A stretch of 64,000 bases of DNA. Source: Sphingobium scionense. GTDB lineage: Bacteria > Pseudomonadota > Alphaproteobacteria > Sphingomonadales > Sphingomonadaceae. Under the pieces are notes generated by a model, which was not told the origin of the DNA, made no database searches, and worked only from the letters and a program-made list of their open reading frames with translations. The stretch spans positions 1 through 64,000 of the forward strand of contig NZ_JACIEU010000019.1 in the NCBI RefSeq assembly GCF_014197035.1, read 5' to 3'. A program made the translations under genes and the position numbers. Below are positions 17,427 through 25,610 of the stretch, piece after piece (the stretch's first letter is position 1; each line of letters starts with the position of its first letter).

Positions 17427-18452
17427 ATGATCATCGATTGCCACGGGCATTTCACCACCGTCCCCAAGTCGTTCCGCGACTGGCGCGCCAAGCAGGTCGA
17501 CTATGCCAATGACCCCGTCAACGCGCCCAAGCCGGAAGAAGGCGCGATCCTGACCGACGACCAGATCCGCGAGGGGATCGAGGGCGGCCAATTGAAGCTG
17601 CAGCAGGAACGCGGCAGCGACCTCACCCTCTTCTCGCCGATCGCCGGCCTGATGAGCCATCATCTGGGCAATGAACGCACCAGCCTGGAATGGGCGCGGG
17701 TGTCGAACGACAATGTGAAGCGGGTGACGGAACTCTATCCCGACAATTTCGTGCCGGTCTGCCAGTTGCCGCAGTCGCCAGGCGCGCCGCCGGCCAACAG
17801 CATCCCCGAACTGCGTCGCTGCGTCGAGGAATTGGGTTTTGTCGGCGTCAATGTGAACCCGGACCCGACCGGCGGCTACTGGACCGGCAAGCCCTTTACC
17901 GACCGCGAATGGTATCCGCTGTTCGAGGCGATGTGCGACCTCGACGTGCCGGGCATGGTGCATGTCGCTGCCTCCTGCAATCCCAATTTCCACGGCACCG
18001 GCGCCCATTATCTCAACGCCGACACCTCGGTCTTCATGCAGATATTGCAGTCCGACCTGTTCAAGGATTTCCCGACCCTGCGCCTGGTCATTCCGCATGG
18101 CGGCGGCGCGGTGCCCTATCATTGGGGGCGCTATCGCGGCATGAGCCTGGAGATGGTCGATCGTCCGCTCGAAGGGCTGCTCGACAATATCTTCTTCGAC
18201 ACCTGCGTCTATCATCTGCCCGGCGTGGAATTGCTGACCAAGGTGATCCCCACCGACAATGTCCTGTTCGGATCGGAAATGATCGGCGCGGTGCGTGGAC
18301 GCGATCCCAACACCGGCGAATATTTCGACGACACCAAGAAATATGTCGATGCGCTGCCGCTGGACGCCGCCGACAAGGCAAAGATCTTCGAGGGCAATGC
18401 CCGCCGCGTCTATCCGCGCCTCGACGCGCTGCTGAAGAGCAGGGCCCTCTGA
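17427..18452 (+). CDS. ligJ: LigJ-type 4-oxalomesaconate hydratase (amidohydrolase superfamily)
   Basis: A 341-residue cytosolic metal-dependent enzyme. From memory it agrees closely along its whole length with LigJ of the protocatechuate 4,5-cleavage pathway, which adds water to 4-oxalomesaconate to give 4-carboxy-4-hydroxy-2-oxoadipate. Visible metal and active-site residues are His6 and His8 (IDCHGHF), His179 (GMVHVAASCNP), His224 in VIPHGGGAVPYHWGR and Glu284 in NVLFGSEMIGAVRG, at nearly the same numbers as in LigJ. It is 25 bases after the decarboxylase-like gene, within one operon. With the aldolase at 21916 it would form the lower part of a meta-cleavage route. A close analogue of oxalomesaconate as substrate cannot be excluded. 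Confidence 0.85.
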   Translation: MIIDCHGHFTTVPKSFRDWRAKQVDYANDPVNAPKPEEGAILTDDQIREGIEGGQLKLQQERGSDLTLFSPIAGLMSHHLGNERTSLEWARVSNDNVKRVTELYPDNFVPVCQLPQSPGAPPANSIPELRRCVEELGFVGVNVNPDPTGGYWTGKPFTDREWYPLFEAMCDLDVPGMVHVAASCNPNFHGTGAHYLNADTSVFMQILQSDLFKDFPTLRLVIPHGGGAVPYHWGRYRGMSLEMVDRPLEGLLDNIFFDTCVYHLPGVELLTKVIPTDNVLFGSEMIGAVRGRDPNTGEYFDDTKKYVDALPLDAADKAKIFEGNARRVYPRLDALLKSRAL

Positions 18453-18575
18453 GACACGGAAATTATGGCCTGCGGCGGACTATCGACTGTTCGCCGCAGG
18501 CCCGCCCGGCACAATCGGGCAGGCAACTGACAAAGCAGACAACAAGATGGCGATGATCCTCGCCGGAGAGAAAGC

Positions 18576-19439
18576 GTGAAGCCGATGGCATCCAACTATG
18601 TCGACATCCACCCCCATGTCATTTCGGACGATGAAGGGCGCTACCCGCCCGCGCCCCTGTTCGGCAAGCGCTCCGACTGGTCGCAGGAACGGCCGAGCAC
18701 GGTCGACACGCTGATCGCGCAGATGGATGCGGCCGGCGTCGACAAGGCGGCGGTGGTCCATTCCTCGACCACCTATGGGTTCGACAACAGCTATGTCGTC
18801 GATGCGTGCAACGCCTATTCCGACCGGCTGATCGCGGTCGGATCGGTCGATGTGCTGGCGCCCGACGCGGTGACGACCATCCGCCAGTGGGTGGACCGGG
18901 GCCTCGCTGGCCTGCGCGTCTTCACCGGCGGCAGCACCAAGGAATTCGACCCCAGCGAACTGGACGATGTCCGCGCCTATCCGGCCTGGGATCTGCTTGG
19001 CGAACTGGGGCTCACCATGTGCATTCAGACCGGCCCGGTGGGGCTGCCCGCCGTGGTTGCGCTGGCCAGGCGCTTCCCCAATGTACCGATCATCCTCGAC
19101 CATCTCGGCCGGCCCGACGTCACCGACGGCGCGCCCTATGCTGCCGCGCAGAGCCTGTTCGACATTGCGCCGGTCGAATCCATCTATCTCAAGCTGACCC
19201 CGCGCATCATGGGCGACGTGAAGAAGGGCGGGGCCAGCCCGGAAAGCTTCTTTCCCAAGCTTGTGGATATCTTCGGCGCGCAGCGTCTCGCCTGGGGTTC
19301 CAACTATCCGACGTCCGAAGGGACGTTGGCAGAAATCAAGGCGACGGCGCAGGATCGGCTGTCCTGCCTGTCGGAAGAGGATCTCAGTTGGATCTTCGCG
19401 AAGACGGCGCAGTCGCTCTATCCCCGACTGGCCGACTGA
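18576..19439 (+). CDS. Amidohydrolase-2 family protein (2-pyrone-4,6-dicarboxylate lactonase-like)
   Basis: A 287-residue TIM-barrel amidohydrolase. Visible marks are DIHPH (His12, His14), GVDKAAVVHSSTTYGFDN, GLAGLRVFTGG, the VPIILDHLGRPDV strand and LAWGSNYPTSEG. The layout resembles LigI, the lactonase that opens 2-pyrone-4,6-dicarboxylate to oxalomesaconate. However, the aspartate that acts as base in LigI (GTDWP) is Asn here (GSNYP), a change common in an amidohydrolase-2 subgroup. The GTG start follows GGAGAG at 5 bases. Next to a LigJ-type hydratase, a lactonase or decarboxylase step producing its substrate is plausible, but the reaction is not assigned. Confidence 0.7.
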   Translation: MKPMASNYVDIHPHVISDDEGRYPPAPLFGKRSDWSQERPSTVDTLIAQMDAAGVDKAAVVHSSTTYGFDNSYVVDACNAYSDRLIAVGSVDVLAPDAVTTIRQWVDRGLAGLRVFTGGSTKEFDPSELDDVRAYPAWDLLGELGLTMCIQTGPVGLPAVVALARRFPNVPIILDHLGRPDVTDGAPYAAAQSLFDIAPVESIYLKLTPRIMGDVKKGGASPESFFPKLVDIFGAQRLAWGSNYPTSEGTLAEIKATAQDRLSCLSEEDLSWIFAKTAQSLYPRLAD

Positions 19440-19472
19440 CCGGGTCGCAACGAAAAGAACAGGAGAGGCGGG

Positions 19473-20780
19473 ATGGCCATGTCAAATATCGTCGAGGGTC
19501 AGACCAGTATCGAAACCCCTGCCAAACCGGTCCGCGCGTCGCCCAGCAACTGGGCGATCCTGGCGCTGCTGGCGATCGGCGCGCTGATCGCCTTCGTCGA
19601 TCGCACCAGCATATCCTCGGCGCTGGCCGTGCCCTCGTTCAAGGCGCATTTCCAGCTGACCGACGTCGATCGCGGCTGGGTCAATTCCGCCTTCTTCTGG
19701 TCCTATGCGCTGCTGCAGATCCCGATGGGCTGGATTGTCGACCGCTATGGCGTGAAGACGCCCTATACGATCTGCTTCATATTGTGGTGCGCGGCATCGG
19801 CGGCAACCGGTCTGGTGACGACGCTCGCCGGTCTCATCATCATGCGCCTCATCGTCGGCGCGGCCGAAGCCGTCGTGGTGCCGGCCAGCTATCGCTGGAT
19901 CCGCAATAATTTCAAGGAAGGGCAGAGCGGCACCGCCGTCGGCCTCTATATGCTGGGCAACAAGTTCGGCCCGGCGATCGGCGCCCCGGTCGCGGCCTGG
20001 CTGATCCTGGCGTTCGACTGGCGGGCGATGTTCGTCATCACTGGGCTCGCCGGCGCGATCTGGCTGTTGCCCTGGATGCTCATGGTGAAGAATGACCTGC
20101 CCAAGGCAGGCGATATGGTTGAGGTGAAGCGCAAGGCATCGGCCGTGTCCTTCGGCACGATCATGGCCAGCCCGCTCGTCTGGGGCACGCTGATCGTCAA
20201 CTTCTGCTACAATTATTTCACCTTCTACTGCATGACCTGGATGCCCGCCTATCTGGTCGAGCAGCGCGGCCTCAGCCTTGAGAAGATGGGCCTCTATTCC
20301 TTCTTCAGCTTCGCCGGCATCGCGATCGTCGCTTTGGTCGCGGGCTGGAGCGCGGACCGGCTGATCGCGCGCGGCGGCGATCCGGTGTTCGTGCGCAAGG
20401 CGTTCGTCATTTCCGGCTTCGTCCTCGCCTGCACCGTCTTGCTGGGCGCGCAGACCCAGTCGCTGCAATGGGCGCTGTTCTGGAACGTCGCCTCCTTGTC
20501 GGGCCTCGGCCTTGCCACCGCAAACAATCTCGCGCTCTGTCGCCTGACGCTGATCCCGGCGCCGGCCGTCGGTCTGGTGACCGGTGTGCAGCAGGTCGCG
20601 ACCAGCCTCGCCGGCATCGTCGCGCCGATCCTGTCGGGCTGGTTGCTCCATGTCAGTGGCGGCTACGCCCTGCCGATGCAGGTCATCTTCGTCTTCCTCG
20701 TGATCGGCGCGTTGACCACCTGGCTGCTGCTCCGCCCGCAATGGGCGCCCAAGATCCCGGAGGCGGCCCCGGCCGCCTGA
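19473..20780 (+). CDS. MFS transporter, anion:cation symporter type (aromatic acid uptake)
   Basis: A 435-residue, 12-helix major facilitator. It shows the ACS-family signature after TM1 (IGALIAFVDRTSISSALAVPSFKAHFQLTDVDRGWVNSAFFWSYALLQIPMGWIVDRYGVK) and the loop motif RLIVGAAEAVVVPASYRWIRNNF. ACS members such as phthalate, hydroxyphenylacetate and hexuronate carriers import organic anions with protons or cations. It lies in the middle of the catabolic operon, between the amidohydrolase and the ring-cleavage dioxygenase, and probably carries the carboxylated substrate across the inner membrane. It has an AGGAGAGG ribosome site. Substrate is inferred only from neighbours. Confidence 0.85.
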   Translation: MAMSNIVEGQTSIETPAKPVRASPSNWAILALLAIGALIAFVDRTSISSALAVPSFKAHFQLTDVDRGWVNSAFFWSYALLQIPMGWIVDRYGVKTPYTICFILWCAASAATGLVTTLAGLIIMRLIVGAAEAVVVPASYRWIRNNFKEGQSGTAVGLYMLGNKFGPAIGAPVAAWLILAFDWRAMFVITGLAGAIWLLPWMLMVKNDLPKAGDMVEVKRKASAVSFGTIMASPLVWGTLIVNFCYNYFTFYCMTWMPAYLVEQRGLSLEKMGLYSFFSFAGIAIVALVAGWSADRLIARGGDPVFVRKAFVISGFVLACTVLLGAQTQSLQWALFWNVASLSGLGLATANNLALCRLTLIPAPAVGLVTGVQQVATSLAGIVAPILSGWLLHVSGGYALPMQVIFVFLVIGALTTWLLLRPQWAPKIPEAAPAA

Positions 20781-20847
20781 ACCCACCCATCGACTTGCCC
20801 GGCCGCACAGGCCGGCACGACCATCGCCCGCAGGGCAGGAGGAATAT

Positions 20848-21840
20848 ATGGCTGAAATCGTATTCGGCATGTGCGTGCCGCACAGCGGCATGCTGGGCCA
20901 GGCGCCCGAGGACTGGCTGACCAATGGCGAGCGGGACCGCAACAATCCCAAGCTCTGGTATCGCAACCGCACCTGGACCTATCCCGAGCTGGAGGCCGAG
21001 CGGAAGGATGAAGGGTTCGAGGCGCTGCTGACGATTGAGGAGCGCACCGCCCGTTCCAAGCGCTGCACCGCCGCGCTGGCCGAAATGAAGGCCGCCTATG
21101 ACCGCGCCAATGTCGATGTCGTCATCATCATGGGCAAGGACCAGAAGGAGATCTTCGTCGAGATGACGCCGTCGATCGCCATCTATTCGGGTGCGGAAAT
21201 CTACAATGGCCCGCCCCAGCGCGCGGTCTATGCTCCCGATCATGACGTGACCTATCCGGGCCATCCCGAACTGGCGCAGCATCTGCTGGTCAGCCTCCAG
21301 GCCGACGGCTTCGACCTCACCGACCTCATGACTTGGCCCGACAATGTGTGGATGAAGCCGCTGCCCGAAAAGCCGGTCGTGCCGCACGCTTATGGCTTCG
21401 TCTATCGCCAGATCATGGGCGACGCTGTGCCGCCCAACGTGCCGATCCTGATGAACACCTTCTACGAGCCGACCCAGCCCTCGATGAAGCGCAGCCTGCA
21501 CTTCGGCAAGGCGCTGGTCGATGCGGTGAAGGCGTGGAAGAGCGATGCGCGCGTCGCCATCATCGCCTCGGGCGGGCTGACCCATTTCGTCTGCGACCCC
21601 GACCTCGACAAGGTCTTCATCGACGCGTTGGGCAGCTATGATTTCGACACGCTGGAGGGGATCGACAACCGCTCCTACCAGTCGGGCACGTCGGAGGTGA
21701 AGCTCTACTGCTCGGTGCTGGTCGCGATGCAGGAGTCCAACACCCAGATGACGCTGGTCGATTATGTCCCCTGCCTGCGCACGGCGGCGGGCACCGGCGA
21801 GGGCATGGGTTTCATGTATTGGAGCCCGGCGGGCGCCTGA
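20848..21840 (+). CDS. LigB-like class III extradiol ring-cleavage dioxygenase
   Basis: A 330-residue protein of the LigB superfamily (protocatechuate 4,5-dioxygenase beta-subunit fold). His12 in VPHSGML matches the first iron ligand of LigB. VPHAYGF (His180) and the active-site base region ASGGLTHFV (His246) are present, and Glu283 (SGTSEVKLY) may be the third ligand. At the place of LigB's second iron ligand (NDH, His61) this protein has KDQ with Gln99. A GDDQ/NDQ variant occurs in a broad LigB-like subgroup of poorly known function. No LigA-type small subunit is encoded nearby, so it may act alone. The operon partners (LigJ-type hydratase, aldolase) argue for meta-cleavage of a carboxylated catechol or gallate-like compound. 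Confidence 0.75.
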   Translation: MAEIVFGMCVPHSGMLGQAPEDWLTNGERDRNNPKLWYRNRTWTYPELEAERKDEGFEALLTIEERTARSKRCTAALAEMKAAYDRANVDVVIIMGKDQKEIFVEMTPSIAIYSGAEIYNGPPQRAVYAPDHDVTYPGHPELAQHLLVSLQADGFDLTDLMTWPDNVWMKPLPEKPVVPHAYGFVYRQIMGDAVPPNVPILMNTFYEPTQPSMKRSLHFGKALVDAVKAWKSDARVAIIASGGLTHFVCDPDLDKVFIDALGSYDFDTLEGIDNRSYQSGTSEVKLYCSVLVAMQESNTQMTLVDYVPCLRTAAGTGEGMGFMYWSPAGA

Positions 21841-21915
21841 TCCTTGGCGCCTGATCCTGAAAATCCGCGTTATGATCGCCCGGCCGCATCGGCGGGCATG
21901 AAGGAATGATCTGAG

Positions 21916-22773
21916 ATGACCGACAATCGCCTCAACGGCGTGATCCGCGCCTGGGAACAGGGCAAGCCCGCCTTCGCCGCCTTTTCCAAGGTGGACAAGC
22001 TGACCGCGCAGGAAATGACCGACGCCCCCTATGACGGCATCGTGTTCGAGATGGAGCATAACCCCTATGATGTCGGGGGCCTGGGCGACGCGCTCCAATA
22101 TATGCTCAACCGCAAGAAGATCGCCGAGAGCGGATCGGTCGCGCCCTCGGTCACGCCGCTGGCGCGCATTCCTGCCAACGGCGCGGAGATGAACCAGTTT
22201 CAGGCCAAGCAAGTGCTGGACCGGGGCGTCTATGGCGTCATCACGCCGCATGTCTCGACCGTCGAACAGGCGTGGAACGCGGTCGCCTCCTGCCGCTATG
22301 CCAAGCCCAAGGGCGCTGCCCTCTACGAGCCCAAGGGTATTCGCGGCGACGGACCGGCGACGGCGGCGCGCTATTGGGGCCTGTCGCAGCCGGACTATTA
22401 TGCGAAGGCCGACGTCTGGCCGCTCGCTCCGCATGGCGAATTGCTGGTCGGCATGATGTGCGAAAGCCCCGAGGCGATCGACAATCTGGACGATATCCTG
22501 TCCGACGTGCCGGGCATCGGCCTGGTGCTGATCGGCGAGGGCGACCTTAGCCAGGCGCTTGGCTATCCGCGCCAGTACGAGCATCCCGAAGTTCTGGATG
22601 CGATGCGCAGGATCGTCGAGACCTGCCACAAGCACAAGGTGGCGGTCGGCAACCCGCACACCAATGCCAAGAATGTCGAGCGCTTGCTGGGCGAAGGCTA
22701 CAAGTTCCTGATGTCCGCGCCCAGCCGCAGCTATGGCGTGGTCGGTCAGGGCCGCGAGCTGGCGGGCTACTAA
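21916..22773 (+). CDS. HpcH/HpaI-family aldolase
   Basis: A 285-residue class II aldolase of the HpcH/HpaI (citrate-lyase-like) TIM-barrel family. Marks are YDGIVFEMEHNPYDV near the start, TPLARIPANG, LDRGVYGVITPHVSTVEQA, LLVGMMCESPEAIDNLDDIL with the metal-binding Glu, and GEGDLSQALGYPRQYEHPEV with the metal-binding Asp. Members split 4-hydroxy-2-oxoacids into pyruvate and an aldehyde or keto acid. After a LigJ-type hydratase the expected substrate is 4-carboxy-4-hydroxy-2-oxoadipate, giving pyruvate and oxaloacetate, a step normally done by the unrelated LigK/GalC family; none of that family is visible here. It is 75 bases after the dioxygenase gene and followed by an intergenic repeat. Confidence 0.8.
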   Translation: MTDNRLNGVIRAWEQGKPAFAAFSKVDKLTAQEMTDAPYDGIVFEMEHNPYDVGGLGDALQYMLNRKKIAESGSVAPSVTPLARIPANGAEMNQFQAKQVLDRGVYGVITPHVSTVEQAWNAVASCRYAKPKGAALYEPKGIRGDGPATAARYWGLSQPDYYAKADVWPLAPHGELLVGMMCESPEAIDNLDDILSDVPGIGLVLIGEGDLSQALGYPRQYEHPEVLDAMRRIVETCHKHKVAVGNPHTNAKNVERLLGEGYKFLMSAPSRSYGVVGQGRELAGY

Positions 22774-23148
22774 GCAGGTGGACAAATTTGGACGGTCCGC
22801 AAGTGACCAGCAATTGCCCTATACATCATCGTCACCCTGAACTTGTTTCAGGGTCCATTCCTCCCAGCGGACCATCGGCCTGTTGGGCATAATGGATGCT
22901 GAAACAAGTTCAGCATGACGCTGGAGAGGGGCAGAATCCCCTCTCCACGCCATTTGGCAGTTTCGGCCTAAATCCAATCTTCGACACCGTGAGACACACC
23001 AACCCCGGCGCAAGGCGCGCCGGGGAAGGCGATCGGCTGCCCGCTATCGGTGGGCGCCGAAGCTATCGCCGCAGACGGCTTTCCGATTGGCGGGCGCGCG
23101 CGGCGGAATGGAAAGCTCCCCCAAAGATCATGAGAATGGGATAGGTAG
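22774..23148. other. Gene-free gap with palindromic repeat pair
   Basis: 375 bases between aldolase and ThDP enzyme genes. The first half holds the inverted pair of palindromic units described separately; the second half (22930-23148) shows no credible gene or clear signal. No terminator with a T-run is visible, so transcription may continue into the next gene, possibly with reduced level because of the hairpins. Confidence 0.6.
22831..22919. repeat. Inverted pair of palindromic intergenic units (REP/BIME-like)
   Basis: Unit A (22831-22859) contains ACCCTGAA-N5-TTCAGGGT. Unit B (22891-22919) contains ATGCTGAA-N5-TTCAGCAT. Unit B reversed matches unit A over the full 29 bases except for compensating changes in the stem (CCC/GGG to TGC/GCA), so both stems are kept. 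Such paired units are frequent between genes in sphingomonad genomes, as far as I recall. Confidence 0.8.
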
Positions 23149-24696
23149 ATGAACGGCGCAGAGAGCCTGGTGACGACCCTGATCGACCAAGGCGTGGATA
23201 TTTGTTTCGCCAACCCCGGCACGTCGGAAATGCATTTCCTGTCAGCGCTGGAAAATCCGCGGATGAAGAGCGTGCTCTGCCTGTATGAGGGCGTCTGCAC
23301 CGGCGCGGCCGACGGCTGGTACCGGATGAAGGACAAGCCGGCCTCGACCCTGCTGCACCTTGGCCCCGGCCTCGCCAATGGCCTGTCCAACATCCACAAT
23401 GCCAAGCGCGCCAGCTCGGCGATGGTCAATATCGTCGGCGAACATTCGGCCAGCCACCTCAAATATGATCCGCCGCTGACCTCGGATATCGAGGGGCTGG
23501 CCCGGCCCTTGAGCCATTGGGTGCGCCGCGCCGAATCCTCCACCTCGATCGCCTGGGACACGGTGACGGCGGTGGCCAAGGCGTCGGAACATCCCGGGCA
23601 GATCGCGACCCTGATCCTGCCGGGCGACACCGCCTGGAAGGATGCGGGCCAGGCGATCACCCCTGCGCCGACAACGCCTGTGCGCAAGGCGCCCGACGGC
23701 GCGCGGATCGATGCGATCGCGCAGGTGCTGCGCTCGGGCGAACCGGCGCTCATCATCCTCGCCAACAAGGGCACGCGTGGCCGCGCGCTCGAACTGGCGG
23801 GGCAGGTCGCGGCCGGCACCGGCTGTCGCCTCGGCACCCAATTCTTCACCGCCCGGATCGAGCGTGGCGCTGGCCGCGTACCGCTGGAACGCATCCCCTA
23901 TGCCGTCGCGCAGGGCGCCGCCTTCCTCCAGGGTTTCAAGCATCTGATCACGGTCGAGACGAAGGAACCGGTCGCCTTCTTCAGCTATCCCGACAAGCCC
24001 AGCCTACTGAAGGCGCCGGGCACGATCGTCCATGAACTCTGCGCCGCGGACGAGGACAGCACGATCGCGTTCGAGATGCTGGTCGATGCGCTGGGGCTGG
24101 GCGCGACCGCGCCGATCCTGCAGCAGCGGTTCGAGACGGCTCCGCCCAGCGGGGCGCTCAATCCGCAGAGCATCGCCTATGCGCTCGCCGCCGCCTTGCC
24201 CGATCATGCCATCCTGGTCGATGAATCGCTCACCACCGGGCGCGAGACGATGGGCTATACCATGGGTGCGCGGCCCCATGACCTCATCAACAATATGGGC
24301 GGTTCCATCGGATACGGCACGCCGGTCGCCACCGGCGCCGCGCTCGCCTGTCCCGATCGCCGCACCGTCTGCATGGTCGGCGACGGCAGCGCCATGTACA
24401 CGATCCAGTCGCTCTGGACCCAGGCGCGCGAGGGCCTGCCGGTCACCACCATCATCTTCGCCAACAACCAATATGCCATCCTCAAGGCCGAATATGCCAA
24501 TATGGGCGCCGGCACGCCGGGGCCGCAGGCGATGGCGATGATCGATATCGACCGACCGACGATCGACTGGGTGGCGATGGCCAAATCCATGGGCGTGCCG
24601 GGCGTGCAGGTCGACAGTGCCGAGGGCCTCTATCAAGCCATGGTCCGCAGCGCGCAGGAGCCCGGACCCTCCCTCATCGAAGTAAAGCTCTATTAG
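23149..24696 (+). CDS. ThDP-dependent enzyme, acetolactate synthase/benzoylformate decarboxylase-like (first)
   Basis: A 515-residue three-domain thiamine-diphosphate enzyme. The N-terminal pyrimidine-binding domain has GVDICFANPGTSEMHFL and the activating Glu47 (CLYEGVCTGAADGWYRM). A shortened central domain follows, and the C-terminal domain carries the ThDP motif GDGSAMYTIQSLW...FANNQYAIL. It is shorter than acetolactate synthases (~560-590) and closer in size to benzoylformate decarboxylases, so non-oxidative decarboxylation of a 2-oxo acid is the best guess. It follows the aldolase gene in the same direction after a repeat-bearing gap and is 10 bases ahead of the second decarboxylase-like gene. 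Its substrate within the pathway is unknown. Confidence 0.8.
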   Translation: MNGAESLVTTLIDQGVDICFANPGTSEMHFLSALENPRMKSVLCLYEGVCTGAADGWYRMKDKPASTLLHLGPGLANGLSNIHNAKRASSAMVNIVGEHSASHLKYDPPLTSDIEGLARPLSHWVRRAESSTSIAWDTVTAVAKASEHPGQIATLILPGDTAWKDAGQAITPAPTTPVRKAPDGARIDAIAQVLRSGEPALIILANKGTRGRALELAGQVAAGTGCRLGTQFFTARIERGAGRVPLERIPYAVAQGAAFLQGFKHLITVETKEPVAFFSYPDKPSLLKAPGTIVHELCAADEDSTIAFEMLVDALGLGATAPILQQRFETAPPSGALNPQSIAYALAAALPDHAILVDESLTTGRETMGYTMGARPHDLINNMGGSIGYGTPVATGAALACPDRRTVCMVGDGSAMYTIQSLWTQAREGLPVTTIIFANNQYAILKAEYANMGAGTPGPQAMAMIDIDRPTIDWVAMAKSMGVPGVQVDSAEGLYQAMVRSAQEPGPSLIEVKLY

Positions 24697-24706
24697 GAGA
24701 GAGATA

Positions 24707-25600
24707 ATGGCGACCACCGCCACCACCACGCTCAGGACCAACCTGGCCGACTATCCCGTGACCGCCGCGATGCGCGACGGCCGGGTCTCGTCCGATCTCG
24801 TCACGCTCGATTTTTGCGGGCCACCGCAGGCGCATAATGGCTTCAAGGCGATGCTGCGCGAAAACGCCTATGATTGCGGCGAACTGGCGATCGTCACGCT
24901 GCTTCAGGCCAAGGCTTTCGGCAAGCCCTGGGTTGCGCTGCCGATCCCGGTCAATGGCCGCTTCCAGCATCATTGCGCCGGTTACAATCGCAATTTCGGC
25001 GTGCTCCATCCCAAGGATATCGAGGGCAAGCGGGTCGGCGTGCGCAGCTATACCCAGACCACGGGGCTGTGGATCCGCGGCATATTGCAGCATGAATATG
25101 GCGTCGATCTCGACAAGGTGACCTGGTGTACCGTCAATGACGGCCATCTGCTGGAATATAGCGACCCGGCCAATTGCGAACGTCTGCCCAAGGGCTCCGA
25201 CATCGGCCAGATGATGCTCGACGGCGAACTGGCGGCGACCCTGCAGGGCGTCGACCTGCCCAAGGATCCGCGCGTCGAATATCTCGTCCCCGAACCGTTC
25301 GAGGCGGCGAAGGAGTGGTTTTCCCGCACCGGCGCGGTGTGCATCAACCATATGTTCGTCGTGCATGAGGAACTGACCCGGACCCGGCCGGACGCGGTGC
25401 GCGAAATCTATCGCATGCTGGTGGAAAGCCGGGCGCTGGTCGAGGCGGACCTGCCCGCCAGCTATCCGCCGGTCGGGCTGGAGGCCAATCGCAAGAATAT
25501 CCAGCTCGCGATCGACTGGGCCTATGAGCAGAAGTTCATCGCCGAGAAAATGTCGGTCGACAGCCTGTTCAACGACATGACCGCTTCGCTCGGCGCCTGA
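24707..25600 (+). CDS. 4,5-dihydroxyphthalate decarboxylase-like protein (second copy)
   Basis: A 297-residue paralog of the protein at 16409, also without signal peptide and with the type-II binding-protein fold. Shared blocks are YDCGELAIVTLLQAKAFGKPWVALPIPVNGRFQHH, a lid segment with NFGVLHPKDIEGKRVGVRSYTQTTGLWIRGIL and YPPVGLEANRKNIQLAIDWAYEQKFI near the end. The shared GVRxYxxTTGxWxRxxL and an aromatic-histidine pair near residue 85 support common descent. It lacks about 30 residues compared with the first copy. It is 10 bases after the ThDP enzyme gene and 10 before the SDR gene, with an AGGAGAGAG ribosome site. Decarboxylase, isomerase or binding protein are all possible. Confidence 0.7.
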   Translation: MATTATTTLRTNLADYPVTAAMRDGRVSSDLVTLDFCGPPQAHNGFKAMLRENAYDCGELAIVTLLQAKAFGKPWVALPIPVNGRFQHHCAGYNRNFGVLHPKDIEGKRVGVRSYTQTTGLWIRGILQHEYGVDLDKVTWCTVNDGHLLEYSDPANCERLPKGSDIGQMMLDGELAATLQGVDLPKDPRVEYLVPEPFEAAKEWFSRTGAVCINHMFVVHEELTRTRPDAVREIYRMLVESRALVEADLPASYPPVGLEANRKNIQLAIDWAYEQKFIAEKMSVDSLFNDMTASLGA

Positions 25601-25610
25601 GGGGCAGGGC

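Noticed and set aside
20683..22785. 700-codon minus-strand frame across the dioxygenase and aldolase genes
   Set aside because: It spans two recognised genes and their gap, without start signal or domain.
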